DNA of 64,000 nucleotides from Porphyromonas macacae DSM 20710 = JCM 13914 (GCF_000379945.1 NZ_KB904136.1:52186-116185); one strand, 5' to 3'. Positions 26,901 to 37,900 are shown, numbered from the stretch's first letter. A program made the numbers and translations. Notes: generated by a model not told the origin, from the sequence alone.

Positions 26901-29009
26901 ATGGATGGAAGTATGGCAAAAATGATCTGGGAAACTCCGGTAAGCAGACTGCCGGGTGTCGGGCAAAGACGGGCGGACGTGCTGGCTGCGGATCTTGATG
27001 TTCATACTTATTTGGACCTGTTGCAGAACTATCCTTATCGTTATGTAGATCGCAGCCGTATCTATACCATTCGAGAACTGACCTCCGATATGCCGCACAT
27101 ACAGTTGTCGGGTGTCATACGCCACATGGAACAGGTGGGTACAGGGCGAAAGAGAAGACTGCAAGCTACTTTTTACGATGCAACCGGCTCCATTGAACTT
27201 GTATGGTTCAGAAATATCAGCCAAATAGAGCGGTCATTGACCATAGGAAGACAGTATCTGATTTTCGGTAAGCCCACATTCTTCAACGGTATTTATAACA
27301 TTGCACATCCGGAAATCGATAAAATGGAGAAAGCAGACTTGCTTAGCGGAGGCTTTTTGCCTATGTATACGCTTTCGGATGCCATGAAAAAAGCCGGAAT
27401 AACTAACCGTGTCATGCGCACTGTTATGGATACGCTGATGAAACAGGTTGCCCCGTACCTGTACGAAACCTTACCGCCGGAGATAACGGAGCATATTCAT
27501 CTTATGAGTTATGCCGATGCCATTGTCAATATTCATTTTCCACAAAATGCAACTCTGTTGGAAGGAGCGCGCAGACGGTTAAAATTCGAAGAATTGTTTT
27601 TTCTCCAACTCAAACTGCAATCGCTCAAATTCCATCGCAAAGCCATTTTTCACGGATTTATATTTGAGAAAGTCGGTTTTCTGTTCAATACCTTTTATAC
27701 CCGTCATATCCCTTTTGAGTTAACCGGTGCACAAAAAAGGGTTATTCGAGAAGTACGGCAGGATACACTGACCGGTAAACAGATGAACAGGCTCGTGCAG
27801 GGGGATGTGGGAAGCGGTAAAACGTTGGTGGCTTTGATGTGTATGCTGCTTTCCTTGGACAATGGCTATCAGGCCTGCATGATGGCTCCCACAGAGATAT
27901 TGGCACGTCAGCATCATAAAACGCTCAGCCGTATGCTTGAGCCTTTGGGTATAGAGGTAGCATTGCTCACAGGAAGCACAAAAGTTTCGGAAAGAAAAAA
28001 CATTTTACCTGCATTGGCCGATGGCAGTCTGCGTATTGTGGTAGGTACGCATGCCTTGTTGGAACCGACAGTGGTTTTTAACCGGCTGGGATTGGCTATC
28101 ATAGACGAACAGCATCGCTTCGGTGTGGCGCAGCGAGCGCAGCTTTGGCAAAAAAGTACCGATATTTTACCCCATATCCTTATTATGAGTGCTACTCCTA
28201 TTCCCCGCACATTGGCCATGACACTCTATGGCGATTTGGATATATCCGTTATAGACGAACTGCCTCCCGGCAGGAAGCCGGTGCAGACATTTCATCATTA
28301 TGATAACGATATGGCTCCGGTTTATCGTTTTTTAAGGAAGCAGATAGAGCTGGGATATCAAGTCTACGTCGTTTACCCGATGATCGACGAATCCGAAGAC
28401 TATAAAAGTTTGGAAGAAGGATACAATACTTTTTGCGAAATATTTCCCGATATTGATCTGACATGGGTGCACGGACGATTGACAGCCATGGAAAAAGAGG
28501 AGCGAATGCGGCGTTTTTCTTCGGTCGAAGCGAAGATATTGCTGGCAACTACCGTAATTGAGGTGGGGGTAGATATACCGAATGCCACCGTTATGGTTAT
28601 AGAGGGAGCAGAGCGTTTCGGGCTTTCGCAGCTTCATCAACTTCGGGGTCGAGTGGGACGGGGAGGTGCGGAAAGCTACTGTATACTGATTACCGGAGGC
28701 AACCTGTCCGAAGAGACCCGGAAGCGTATGGAAATTATGGTGGAAACAAATGACGGCTTTGTGATTGCCGAAGAAGATCTGAAATTAAGAGGTTTTGGAG
28801 AATTGGACGGTACACGCCAAAGCGGCAGGTTGATGACACTGCGCATTGCTAATCCTGCACGAGACGGAGCTATGGTACAACTCACCAGAGAGCTGGCAGA
28901 ACGTATCTTTGCCAAAGATTCCGATCTCTCTTCCGATTATTATGCTCCGTTAAAAGAACGTATGCGCTTAATTTTCAGCAATGATACGGATTGGAGTGCC
29001 ATTTCCTGA
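26901..29009 (+). CDS. recG: ATP-dependent DNA helicase RecG
   Basis: About 702 residues. The wedge/OB domain lies in the first 170 residues (ASVSRLPGVGQ-like opening SRLPGVGQRRADVLA). Helicase motif I GDVGSGKTL is near residue 300, the motif II box is DEQH (IIDEQHRFGV), and motif VI is QLRGRVGRG. RecG remodels stalled replication forks and Holliday junctions. A GTG directly precedes the ATG at 26901. A further ATG at 26913 is possible. It ends the pepC-like-xseB-ispD-recG run and converges on the nitroreductase-like gene. Confidence 0.96.
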   Translation: MDGSMAKMIWETPVSRLPGVGQRRADVLAADLDVHTYLDLLQNYPYRYVDRSRIYTIRELTSDMPHIQLSGVIRHMEQVGTGRKRRLQATFYDATGSIELVWFRNISQIERSLTIGRQYLIFGKPTFFNGIYNIAHPEIDKMEKADLLSGGFLPMYTLSDAMKKAGITNRVMRTVMDTLMKQVAPYLYETLPPEITEHIHLMSYADAIVNIHFPQNATLLEGARRRLKFEELFFLQLKLQSLKFHRKAIFHGFIFEKVGFLFNTFYTRHIPFELTGAQKRVIREVRQDTLTGKQMNRLVQGDVGSGKTLVALMCMLLSLDNGYQACMMAPTEILARQHHKTLSRMLEPLGIEVALLTGSTKVSERKNILPALADGSLRIVVGTHALLEPTVVFNRLGLAIIDEQHRFGVAQRAQLWQKSTDILPHILIMSATPIPRTLAMTLYGDLDISVIDELPPGRKPVQTFHHYDNDMAPVYRFLRKQIELGYQVYVVYPMIDESEDYKSLEEGYNTFCEIFPDIDLTWVHGRLTAMEKEERMRRFSSVEAKILLATTVIEVGVDIPNATVMVIEGAERFGLSQLHQLRGRVGRGGAESYCILITGGNLSEETRKRMEIMVETNDGFVIAEEDLKLRGFGELDGTRQSGRLMTLRIANPARDGAMVQLTRELAERIFAKDSDLSSDYYAPLKERMRLIFSNDTDWSAIS

Positions 29010-29094
29010 TTTTACTTTTTCAAAAATACAGGCACATAAAAATAAAGTAGCTCTATAAGTATCTTTTCGATATTGTAGAACCAAATCTTGTTTC

Positions 29095-30123
29095 TCAGTC
29101 TTTGATTATCAATTGACGGACGTCTTTTCTTTTGGAGTAGGGCATCTTTTTACCATATCCTATTCTTAACAGGATGGCTGTGTGTCCATTTTGTATATCG
29201 ATGGCTTTAGCCATTTCTTTGGACAAAAATCGTATCTCATTGGGTTGGTTCAGATAAGCGTGTGCAATACCTGATTCCGTGGATTTGAGCAGAAAACGTT
29301 CTAATGTTCGTCCCAGGTTTATCCATTCGGCAATATTGTTGTTTTGTATTGTAAAGAGTACGAAGTGTGATGAGGATTCGATTTTTTTCTTGTCGCTTTT
29401 GTTTTGCGATTTCCCGTTTATTGCCTTTGACATTATCGGTTTTACGATAAATTTAGGCAGATTGGGCGCTCCGAAAACAGCATAACTCAAGCCGTCGTTT
29501 GTTTCGTCCTGATGCTTTTTGTTGTAACGCATCCAGCTTCGTAGTTCGTTTTTGAAGGCTTTGTCTTGCATCTGTAACAAATTCCCTCTGAATACATATT
29601 GAGCGATGGTGTCGAATTCCGGAGAACCTTTTTCATAAAAATAGATGTTTACTTCCGGATGAATGTCGATAGACTTTAATAGTCTTATCGTATCCTCCGC
29701 AATCATTTTCCCGTTGTAAATACTTCTGTTCGTTTGTCTTAATGCTATTTGTTCTATTAACGTTTCGATATTCGCCGGTGTATCTTGTTTGGTAAGATGA
29801 ATGGTAATCACACCCTGTTGGCCGACTGAGACTGTTGGCTTGTAGCCTTTGTGGATTGCGGCTATACAAAGGTTTTCTGCTGCACATCCGAGGCTGATAA
29901 AAAGCTCTCTGTTGTCGAAATCCACCACGGGCAATGATTTCTCGAAATTCGGATGAATCTCTATGACCGGTTCATTTATTTTGAATAGCCAGGGTTGTGT
30001 ATTGTGTCCTGATGGAGCTTTTCCCGCCTGTTCGATCATAAACAGAAAGTCCGGGCTTTGTGCATGTATAATACTCATAAAAACAAAAATGAATAAAGTT
30101 GATAGTATCGTTTGTCTTTTCAT
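29095..30123 (-). CDS. Exported nitroreductase-like (Acg-family) flavoprotein
   Basis: The start is placed at 30123, where the ATG overlaps the TGA of the upstream tetR gene (ATGA). This yields 342 residues and a clean signal peptide (ILSTLFIFVFMSIIHA-Q). The body matches nitroreductase-fold proteins of the Acg type: KAPSGHNTQPWLF near residue 35 (FMN-binding loop), a central ALRQTNRSIYNG block, and the C-terminal AILLRIGYGK. It probably binds FMN and reduces a small electrophile, or senses redox state. Translational coupling to the TetR gene suggests it is the repressor's target function. The natural substrate is unknown. Confidence 0.78.
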   Translation of the reverse strand: MKRQTILSTLFIFVFMSIIHAQSPDFLFMIEQAGKAPSGHNTQPWLFKINEPVIEIHPNFEKSLPVVDFDNRELFISLGCAAENLCIAAIHKGYKPTVSVGQQGVITIHLTKQDTPANIETLIEQIALRQTNRSIYNGKMIAEDTIRLLKSIDIHPEVNIYFYEKGSPEFDTIAQYVFRGNLLQMQDKAFKNELRSWMRYNKKHQDETNDGLSYAVFGAPNLPKFIVKPIMSKAINGKSQNKSDKKKIESSSHFVLFTIQNNNIAEWINLGRTLERFLLKSTESGIAHAYLNQPNEIRFLSKEMAKAIDIQNGHTAILLRIGYGKKMPYSKRKDVRQLIIKD

Positions 30124-30713
30124 TGCCGTTCCTGTTTTAACCATAAATCGATGATTAGATCCATTCCTTCTGCTATTTGCTCCCAACCTTTTTCACTTTG
30201 TAGATTTATCCCGTTATAGGTCGGGTTAAGTTCTTCAGAGAGAGCTAAGTAGCTTATTGATGCAGACAGGATGGTTGCCAAAGCTGCTACCTCTTTTTCG
30301 GATGAATGTGTTAATTCGCTGACGATTTTGATTAGTTGACAACCGTTTTGTTCTCTCTTTTCTCGCAGTCGGTTTGTGGAGGCATTCTTTGCGGATAGTT
30401 CCCAGCGGTAAAGTCTTTTCAGAGTAGTATCTTCCCTGAGTTGTGCTATTTGTTGCCGAAAAAGTTGTTTGATGCTGCGGCTTAAGTTGGATGACTTTAC
30501 AGGATCGACAGTGATGTTAATCCAATAGTCTTTTTGCAGAATGTATTTCGTAATCAATTCATCCAAACTGCCAAAATATCTGTAAATCAACATTTTTGAA
30601 ACTCCTGCTTTTTGTGCAACGGAGTTTACACCTACATTCTCGAATCCTTCGTGGATAATTATATTCCCTACAGCGTCCAGAATTTTCTTTTCTGTTAAAT
30701 CCCGATCTTTCAT
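30120..30713 (-). CDS. TetR/AcrR-family transcriptional regulator
   Basis: The 197-residue protein has the typical N-terminal helix-turn-helix (about 10-55: ILDAVGNIIIHEGFENVGVN, then VAQKAGVSKMLIYRYFGS). The ligand-binding C-terminal helical domain is poorly conserved, as usual. It overlaps the nitroreductase-like gene by 4 bases. A 15-bp inverted repeat sits over its own promoter (30726-30778), so autorepression with release by a small toxic compound is the simple model. Confidence 0.92.
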   Translation of the reverse strand: MKDRDLTEKKILDAVGNIIIHEGFENVGVNSVAQKAGVSKMLIYRYFGSLDELITKYILQKDYWINITVDPVKSSNLSRSIKQLFRQQIAQLREDTTLKRLYRWELSAKNASTNRLREKREQNGCQLIKIVSELTHSSEKEVAALATILSASISYLALSEELNPTYNGINLQSEKGWEQIAEGMDLIIDLWLKQERQ

Positions 30714-30725
30714 TGTCTTTCTTTT

Positions 30726-30779
30726 TGCATGTTACCGAAAGGTAACAGTAAAGGTATGTTACTTTTCGGTAACATGCAA
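30726..30779 (-). promoter_or_regulatory. tetR promoter with overlapping operator
   Basis: TGCATGTTACCGAAA (30726-30740) and TTTCGGTAACATGCA (30764-30778) are perfect 15-bp complements. Within them GTTACCGAAAGGTAAC is a smaller palindrome. Read on the minus strand, TTG (30779-30777), 20 bases, TACCTTTA (30756-30749) forms a Bacteroidetes promoter lying between and across the arms. This is the expected layout for a TetR self-operator. Confidence 0.8.
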
Positions 30780-30877
30780 CTTTAATACAGAGAGCTTTTG
30801 GCGGCTTACTTGCATGATATGCAGCTTAAGGCAAATCTTTATTACTTTTGTAAAGGACTAAATTCCTTTATATTATT

Positions 30878-33334
30878 ATGACAAATCAGAAACGAGCCGG
30901 GCATCAAAGAACAACTCGAAGATCAAATAAATCCGCATCCAGACAAAATCCAACAAAGAAGAAACGATCTGTTTCCCGGGTATGGCAAAGGCTTAAGAAT
31001 TCTCTCTCTTTTTCTTTCAGTCGTGACCGTGCCGGTTTTATCGTAGGCACAGTGTTGCTCCTTTTAATTATCTATTCTTCCATAGCATTAGGCTCCTTTT
31101 TCTTTTCAGGGGGCAAAGACCAGAGTGTTATCAACGGTGCACCATGGGCAGATATTCTATTGGGGCGAATAGATGTAGCCAATAAATGCGGACCTCAGGG
31201 AGTTGTTTTGAGCGATTTCCTGTTCAACCGTTTATTCGGTTTCGGCATCGTTTTTCTGTTTATCTATATTGTTTCGATCAGTCTGAAGTTGATGGGGCTT
31301 TTGGAGCGTGTTTCTTATGTAAAACGTTTTCTTTTCTGTGCTTCTGCCGCTATCTGGTTCTCTTTGTTTTTCGGTTGGCTCCAAGGGTTGGTAGACAGTA
31401 ACAGTTTCCTCGTTTGGGGTGGTTTACACGGTCAAAGTTGGGCTCTTTGGCTGTCTCGTTCCATTGGTTCCGTCGGTTTCGTTTTGTTGTTGTTAGCTCT
31501 TTTTATCGTTATAGCGGTTTTGGTCAAAAAGGATGCCGTCCTTTTCTTCCGCAGTTTATTGGGTTTGAAGTGGATTAAGAGAAGAAAAAAACAGGAAAAA
31601 ACTTCTCCGTCAAATGCAGAGGCAGATAGAGAGGAGGAGAACGTCAATGAAGATGAAACTCTTCTTGACGATGAGGAGCCGGATGATTTTTTGACCGTTC
31701 AAACTCCTCCGGTTTCTGTCGTACCCCCATTTCAAAGTCGGAATGAGAAGAAAAGGGACGATGAGATGATCGTGGAGATAGCCCCCGAAACGGAAATGGT
31801 CGATATCAATACCATTTCCCGTTCTCAGGTTGGCCCCGGCGTAAGATTGGCACATTTCCGTTTCCCCTCTTTGGAGTTACTCAAAAACTACGACTCCGGG
31901 CAGGAGCACAACATGGCAGAAATTGAGGCGAATAAGCAAAAAATTATCTCCACATTGGATAGCTTTAAGTTGGGCGTTTCGTTTCATAAAGCTACGATCG
32001 GACCTACTGTTACCCTCTATGAGGTGATCCCCGATGCCGGTATCAAAATTTCCCGCATACGGGCTATGGAAGACGATATTGCCATGAGCCTCAAAAGCGA
32101 AGGAGTTCGTATCATAGCCCCAATGCCGGGCAAGGGCACTATCGGTATAGAAGTACCGAACTCTTCTCCTCAGATCGTTTCCATGCGTTCTGTTTTAGGC
32201 TCCAAACGCTTTGAAGATATTAAAGAAAAAATGGCTTTGCCGGTTGCTTTGGGTAAAACCATTACCAACGAGCCTTTTATTTTTGACCTGGCGAAGATGC
32301 CGCACCTGCTTATTGCCGGTGCCACCGGACAGGGTAAGAGTGTCGGGCTGAATGCGTTGATTACTTCACTTTTGTACAGTAAGCGTCCGGAAGAATTAAA
32401 GTTTGTTTTGGTCGATCCCAAGATGCTGGAGTTCAGTGTCTATGAAGGTTTGCAAAACCATTATCTGGCGAAACTGCCCGATGTGCAGCATCCTATTATT
32501 ACCGATATGTCTAAGGTTGTGCCTACACTCAATTCTCTTTGTATTGAAATGGATAACCGTTATCGTAAACTTACCGATGCCCGTGTGCGGAATATCAAGG
32601 ATTATAATGAAATGGTAATGGCGGGTAAGCTGTCTCGTTTGGATGGACATGATTTTATGCCATACATCGTGCTCATTGTCGATGAGTATGCAGACCTTAT
32701 TATGAATACCAATGGCAAAGAGGCTGAAACGCCCATTACCCGTATCGCACAGAAAGCCCGGGCTGCCGGTATTCACATGGTTATTGCTACCCAGCGTCCT
32801 TCTTCTGATATTATTACCGGTGTTATCAAGGCCAACTTCCCGGCACGTATAGCCTTTAAGGTGTTCAGCCAGATAGACTCCCGTGTTATTTTGGATTCTC
32901 CCGGTGCCAATCAGTTGGTGGGTAGGGGAGACCTGCTTTTCTATCAGGGCAAGGATATGCTTCGCCTGCAGTGTGCTTTCGTCGATACGCCCGAGAGCGA
33001 AGATATTGTGGAGTGTATAGAAGGCCAGGAAAGTTTCGGCCATCCGTACGATTTGCCTGAGTACATAGCCGACAACGATGAGAATGTGAAGGTCTTCAAC
33101 TCCAAAGAAAAAGATGCGCTTTTTGAAGAAGTGGCACGTATGGTCGTTAACAGTCAGATCGGTTCTACCAGTAATATACAACGTCGGTTTAACATCGGGT
33201 ACAATCGTGCCGGCCGTTTGATGGACCAGCTTGAGGCTGCCGGAATCGTTTCTCCGCAGGATGGCAGTAAGCCCCGCGATGTGCTTATTTCCGACGAAGA
33301 GTCCCTTGCCCGTCTTCTTTCCACGCTCGATTGA
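30878..33334 (+). CDS. ftsK: DNA translocase FtsK/SpoIIIE
   Basis: The 818-residue protein couples chromosome segregation to cell division. A basic N-terminus precedes about four membrane helices (roughly 55-220). An acidic linker follows (about 245-310, for example ENVNEDETLLDDEEPDD). The motor domain has Walker A GATGQGKSVG near residue 480 and the Walker B region IVLIVDEYADLI. The C-terminal winged-helix gamma domain (about 750-818, QRRFNIGYNRAGRLMDQLE) reads polar DNA motifs. The linker is short, as in SpoIIIE-type members. lolA follows after 49 bases, a common Bacteroidales pair. A TACTTTTG box lies at 30843-30850. Confidence 0.96.
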   Translation: MTNQKRAGHQRTTRRSNKSASRQNPTKKKRSVSRVWQRLKNSLSFSFSRDRAGFIVGTVLLLLIIYSSIALGSFFFSGGKDQSVINGAPWADILLGRIDVANKCGPQGVVLSDFLFNRLFGFGIVFLFIYIVSISLKLMGLLERVSYVKRFLFCASAAIWFSLFFGWLQGLVDSNSFLVWGGLHGQSWALWLSRSIGSVGFVLLLLALFIVIAVLVKKDAVLFFRSLLGLKWIKRRKKQEKTSPSNAEADREEENVNEDETLLDDEEPDDFLTVQTPPVSVVPPFQSRNEKKRDDEMIVEIAPETEMVDINTISRSQVGPGVRLAHFRFPSLELLKNYDSGQEHNMAEIEANKQKIISTLDSFKLGVSFHKATIGPTVTLYEVIPDAGIKISRIRAMEDDIAMSLKSEGVRIIAPMPGKGTIGIEVPNSSPQIVSMRSVLGSKRFEDIKEKMALPVALGKTITNEPFIFDLAKMPHLLIAGATGQGKSVGLNALITSLLYSKRPEELKFVLVDPKMLEFSVYEGLQNHYLAKLPDVQHPIITDMSKVVPTLNSLCIEMDNRYRKLTDARVRNIKDYNEMVMAGKLSRLDGHDFMPYIVLIVDEYADLIMNTNGKEAETPITRIAQKARAAGIHMVIATQRPSSDIITGVIKANFPARIAFKVFSQIDSRVILDSPGANQLVGRGDLLFYQGKDMLRLQCAFVDTPESEDIVECIEGQESFGHPYDLPEYIADNDENVKVFNSKEKDALFEEVARMVVNSQIGSTSNIQRRFNIGYNRAGRLMDQLEAAGIVSPQDGSKPRDVLISDEESLARLLSTLD

Positions 33335-33383
33335 TAAACGACAGGCTTTTTTGCTGTCTAACTCTATGTAATCAAAATTCAGA

Positions 33384-34025
33384 ATGACAATGAAACAGAT
33401 CGCTCGCTACAGTATTTTTACTGTTTTACTATTGTTTTGTTTTTCCCTGTTGCAGGCACAAAATCCGTCTCAGATATTGGCTGATGCAGAAAAAGCGATA
33501 TTTACCGATAAGATCGTAAAGACTTCATTTACTTCAAAAACGTCTGTCACGTCTTCCGATGTTGTTTCTGTAATTAGCGGTACGCTGTATATGGAGAAAG
33601 AAAAATTCAGATTGGAGTACGGCGGTATTACTGCTGCCTATTCTGATGGATTGCTCTCTGTCTATAATGAGGATGAGAATACATTGACGATTTCCAAACC
33701 ATCCGGTGAAGAATTATTGCAGATCAATCCGTTGCTTTTTCTTTCATCGCGTGCTAAAGGTTTTCATGTGAAAACGGAGGGTGCATTCAAGGGAGGAAAC
33801 TCTTTGAGATTTACTCCGGCAAAGTCTGAGATGCTTAAATATTTTGTTGTCGATTTTATTACGAAAACGAAACTTCCGCATAAGATCTTAATCTATGGTC
33901 GCGATGGCTCACACATGGAAGTAGCGGTTCATTCCTTAGATCCTTATGGAGGAAAATCGGATTCGTCTTTCTTCCGCTTAAGTAAAGCCCGGTATCCTCA
34001 TGCTGAAGTCGTCGATTTGCGATGA
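33384..34025 (+). CDS. lolA: LolA-like outer-membrane lipoprotein carrier
   Basis: The 213-residue protein has a signal peptide (FCFSLLQA-Q) and the LolA fold pattern: SGTLYMEKEKFRLEYG near residue 70, LLSVYNEDENTLTISKP and the C-terminal GRDGSHMEV region. LolA ferries lipoproteins across the periplasm. Bacteroidetes LolA-like proteins are divergent, so confidence in the precise role is moderate. It is probably cotranscribed with ftsK and ends at a two-way terminator. Confidence 0.8.
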   Translation: MTMKQIARYSIFTVLLLFCFSLLQAQNPSQILADAEKAIFTDKIVKTSFTSKTSVTSSDVVSVISGTLYMEKEKFRLEYGGITAAYSDGLLSVYNEDENTLTISKPSGEELLQINPLLFLSSRAKGFHVKTEGAFKGGNSLRFTPAKSEMLKYFVVDFITKTKLPHKILIYGRDGSHMEVAVHSLDPYGGKSDSSFFRLSKARYPHAEVVDLR

Positions 34026-34040
34026 ATACGATTAAATAAA

Positions 34041-34085
34041 AAAGAACTGCCTGTAAGGAATACACTCAGGCAGTTCTTTTTTATT
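34041..34085. terminator. Bidirectional terminator between lolA and the deacetylase gene
   Basis: AAGAACTGCCTG (about 34042-34053) and CAGGCAGTTCTT (34067-34078) are perfect complements with A-rich DNA before and TTTTTTATT after. It serves the two converging genes. Confidence 0.9.
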
Positions 34086-34088
34086 GTA

Positions 34089-34721
34089 TCAGCGCATATC
34101 CCCTATGCGCATAAATGTGTAGCCTTGTTCCTTTAGCCAGCGAACTGCCTGAGGCATGGCTTCGCGCATATTCTTTTCCGCTTTCAGCGAATCATGGAAA
34201 ACGATGATCGAACCGTTACGGGTGTAGCGTTTAACGTGATATAGGACCCGTTCCGGCGAGAGTTTTCTGTTGTAGTCGCGTGTAATTACATCCCACATAA
34301 TCAGTTCGTAGCGTTTGCTCAACTCGCGTACCTGCGAAAACAGCAAATGCCCGTGCGGGGGCCTGAAGTACCGGGAGTGTATGAGATCGTTGGCAGCTTC
34401 CACATCCTCGATATAGCTGCGAGCGCTTTTTTCCAGTCCTTTGATGTGGTGAAATGTATGATTGCCCACCTGATGTCCTCGTCGTTTGATTTCTTCGAAC
34501 ACTTCGGGATATTTTCTTACGTTGTCTCCCACGCAAAAAAAAGTAGCTTTTACATCCAGTTCGTCCAGTTTGTCCAATACCCATGGAGTAACTTCGGGAA
34601 TGGGACCGTCATCGAATGTCAGATAAACGCTTTTCCCGCGGTATGCGGGTATGCACCATCGTCCACCCGGGATAAGAGCCCGGTAAAAGAGCGGTACCTG
34701 ACAAATAAAATGTTCAATCAT
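34089..34721 (-). CDS. Polysaccharide deacetylase (NodB-like)
   Basis: The 210-residue protein carries the NodB domain: VYLTFDDGP (motif 1, catalytic base and metal Asp) near residue 33, HTFHH (motif 2, metal His pair) and RPPHGH (motif 3). FHDSLKAEKN near the C-terminus is motif 5. Such enzymes remove acetyl groups from peptidoglycan, chitin-like or exopolysaccharide sugars. No clear signal peptide is seen; the N-terminal FICQVPLFYRALIPG is only mildly hydrophobic. The substrate is not determined. Confidence 0.9.
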   Translation of the reverse strand: MIEHFICQVPLFYRALIPGGRWCIPAYRGKSVYLTFDDGPIPEVTPWVLDKLDELDVKATFFCVGDNVRKYPEVFEEIKRRGHQVGNHTFHHIKGLEKSARSYIEDVEAANDLIHSRYFRPPHGHLLFSQVRELSKRYELIMWDVITRDYNRKLSPERVLYHVKRYTRNGSIIVFHDSLKAEKNMREAMPQAVRWLKEQGYTFMRIGDMR

Positions 34722-34892
34722 AGATATCGCTTCTATTATGAGTGTGAAATCGAGAGATCTGTAGATATTGTCTTAAGAACATGAAAACCGGCGGTTTGGA
34801 TGTGTACACTGGTTTCGGGATATGTTGCACCTTTCTTTATGTACACCCTGTTTTTGAGGTCTCTTGTTTTACAGGGATATTTTCTCGAAAAC

Positions 34893-34930
34893 CGGTTCCA
34901 TAAACTGTCGATAACAGATTTATGGAACCG
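34893..34930 (-). terminator. Terminator after the DUF2723 gene
   Basis: CGGTTCCATAAA (34893-34904) and TTTATGGAACCG (34919-34930) are perfect 12-bp complements. On the minus strand the stem is followed by TTTTCGAGAAAAT. It lies 25 bases past the end of the DUF2723 gene. Confidence 0.8.
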
Positions 34931-34954
34931 AAGTTTTTGTTTATTGTCGTCGAT

Positions 34955-37900
34955 TTACAACGGATTATTCCGCTCTTTGTTTTTTTCGGACGAAGTCTCT
35001 ATCAACTGCCTGTATGTATCTATTCGAGGTACAAGGTTATTGACTATCTGACTGTTTTTTTTGTTGCAGATTTGAATCAATCCGATAGCATTACGCATCT
35101 CATAGTCTACCTCACCCGCTTCCATCAGTTTGAAGAAGATATCGGTTTTTGTGGTGATCATGCCGAACATCCAGTCCAGTTTGCTCATCACAGACGAAGC
35201 GATATGCTGTGCTACTTCATCGGCTTCTTTCTTCAACCCTGCATCATAGAGAACTTCCATGAGATATATGCTGAATTCGTCATGCGGTACCACTTCATGA
35301 CGAACGGATACCAGACATTTTTTCAGCACTTCACGGGCTTTTTCCGTTTCTCCTCTTTGCAGCAATCCTTTTGCCAGCGGTACGAATACATTTGTACGGT
35401 AGGTCATCATCAGATTGCGGCAGGTCATATCCATGTAGACCTTCGGATTCTCGGCACCGCCCCATCTGAATTTATTCATTACCAGATCATAGGTACGATC
35501 CAAATCGATCGGCGCTATGCTCGTGCTATCCGAATTAAGCAGGTTGACAGGCAGGAATTTCCATAACATACCTGTTTGAACATGGAAGTTCGCCAGATTG
35601 GAAAATGCATCGCGTGGGCTACCTACCGTCCAGTATATCGGGCGTTCCCAGTCGTTGCCGTGTATGATGTCCAGCACACCCAATCCGTCCAGCCCCAAGT
35701 ATCGTTTATTACGCTCCGAAATGGGGAGGTTCTCCAAAATGTTCTCATGCAGATGTTCGGGAACCTGTTTAAGTAGTTTTTCTTTATTGACCGGAGCTAC
35801 CAATACATCCGTAGGCAGTGTTTTTGCCTCGTTTGTCGTGGCAAAGTGCAGACCTTCCGCCAATCCCATCATCGGTTTAACGGCTTCGATGCCCACCATT
35901 TCGTTATGAGCGAGGAAATGAGGAGTGAGGTATTCCATTTTCAGAGCCGGAGCGTCATAGTTGTTACGCTGCATTTGATTGCAGTACCAGCCTCCGCCCA
36001 GATAACTCAGGTTTACCGTACGTATGTCACGGCGTACCTCTTCCACATCCTGCATATACCATAGCGGGAAGGTATCATTATCGCCGAAACAGAAAATAAT
36101 CCCGTTCGGTTCGCTGCTTTCGAGGTAATTGTTACCGATGTCGCGTGCTATGGTACGTCCGCTGCGGTCATGGTCGTCCCAGTTTTGCGAAGCCATTTGT
36201 ACGGGCACGATCAGAGCCAGTGCCGATGCCAGTATCGCGGCTCCCGTGTCTTTCATCTTCAGTTTTTTCAGGATGACCCATAGGCCTGTGACTCCCATGC
36301 CGATCCAGATACAGAAGGCATAGAAAGAACCCGCATACGAATAATCTCGCTCACGTGGCTGCAGCGGTGTCTGGTTCACATATAATACGATGGCCAGACC
36401 GGTCATAAAAAACAGGAAGAATGTAATCCAAAAACTTTGTGCTCCCTTTTCTTTTCCTTTGAGGAGCTGGAAAGCAATGCCGAGCAATCCCAAAAGCAGT
36501 GGCAACATATAATATACATTGTGCCCTTTGTTTTCCGTAGTCATTTTAGGCATGTTAGAAGTATCGCCCAGGAAGAGGTTGTCTATAAAGCGGATACCCG
36601 TCATCGCATTGCCTCGCAGTAAACCACCGTCGGCCTGAATGTCGTTTTGACGACCTGTAAAATTCCAAAGGAAATAACGCCAATACATGAAGTTCACCTG
36701 ATAGGTCAGGAAGAAACGCAGGTTATCTCCGAATGTTGGCATCGTATAGTCGTTGTAAGCACGTCCCATCCAGGAGTTGTAGACCTGTATGTGAGAGGCT
36801 TGAGGAGAATAGATTCGGGGAAATAGCATCTGGGCATTAGCGGGATAGATATACTTGTTACGATCGTAGTATTTGATGTATCTATCTTTATTGTTTATGC
36901 TGTCTCTCGGAGCTTCGCCAATCACTTCGCCGTTTTTCTCCACTGCTATCGGTCTCGAGGCAAAAGTGGGGCCGTAAAAGAGCGGGGTACTGCCGTACTG
37001 CTCGCGTGCCAGATATTTGCGCAGTGTAAGTGCATTTCGTGGGTTGTTTTCATTCATAGGAGGGTTGGCGATAGCCCGTACCAGAATAACTCCGTAAGAG
37101 GAAAAACCGATGAGTACGACCACCAGCGAAAGCTGCAATGTGTGGAACAGTTTGATGGGGAGTCTTTTCCGCGTGAAAAGAAATATGGCCAAAGCTGCAC
37201 TCAGTATAATACCGATTGCCATACCGTTTCCGAAGAATGGAATGCCCATCAGCATTACACCGCCAAGTATGCCTGCACGCATCAGTTTATCGTTATGTTT
37301 CAGTCCTTTTGAGGCTCTGTCGGTAAGGTATAGCGTACCGCCTAAAATGGCAGATAGCAGGACCAGATAGATATAAAGACCGGAGTTGAAACTCATTCCG
37401 AAGTTGTTCACGAAGAATACATCGAAAACACCGCCCACTTTGGGTACGCCTTGAATAATGCCGTACATCATGACAACGATGATGCCGAAAGAGATGATAA
37501 GGGTGATCAAAGCCCCTTTGATATTCGGAGTTTTATATCGTCTGTAATAATAGAGCAATGCCATGGCCGGTATGCAGAGCAGGTTGAGCAGGTGTACACC
37601 GATGCTTATACCCATAAAATAAGCTATCAGGATGAGCCACCTGTCCGAGCGAGGCTGTTCGCTGCGCTCTTCCCATTTGAACATAAGCCAGAAAACCAAT
37701 GCTGTACATAACGAACTGAAAGCATAAACCTCCGCCTCTACGGCGCTAAACCAAAAAGAGTCCGTAAAAGTGTAGAGCAATGCTCCCACCAAAGAGCTGC
37801 CCCAAATGAGGATGCTTTCGGTGAGGGTCAGTTCGGTGCGTACAGGCTCGAGATCGTACGGGCGCACATCCGGTGTGATGATGCGGCGAACCATATGTCC

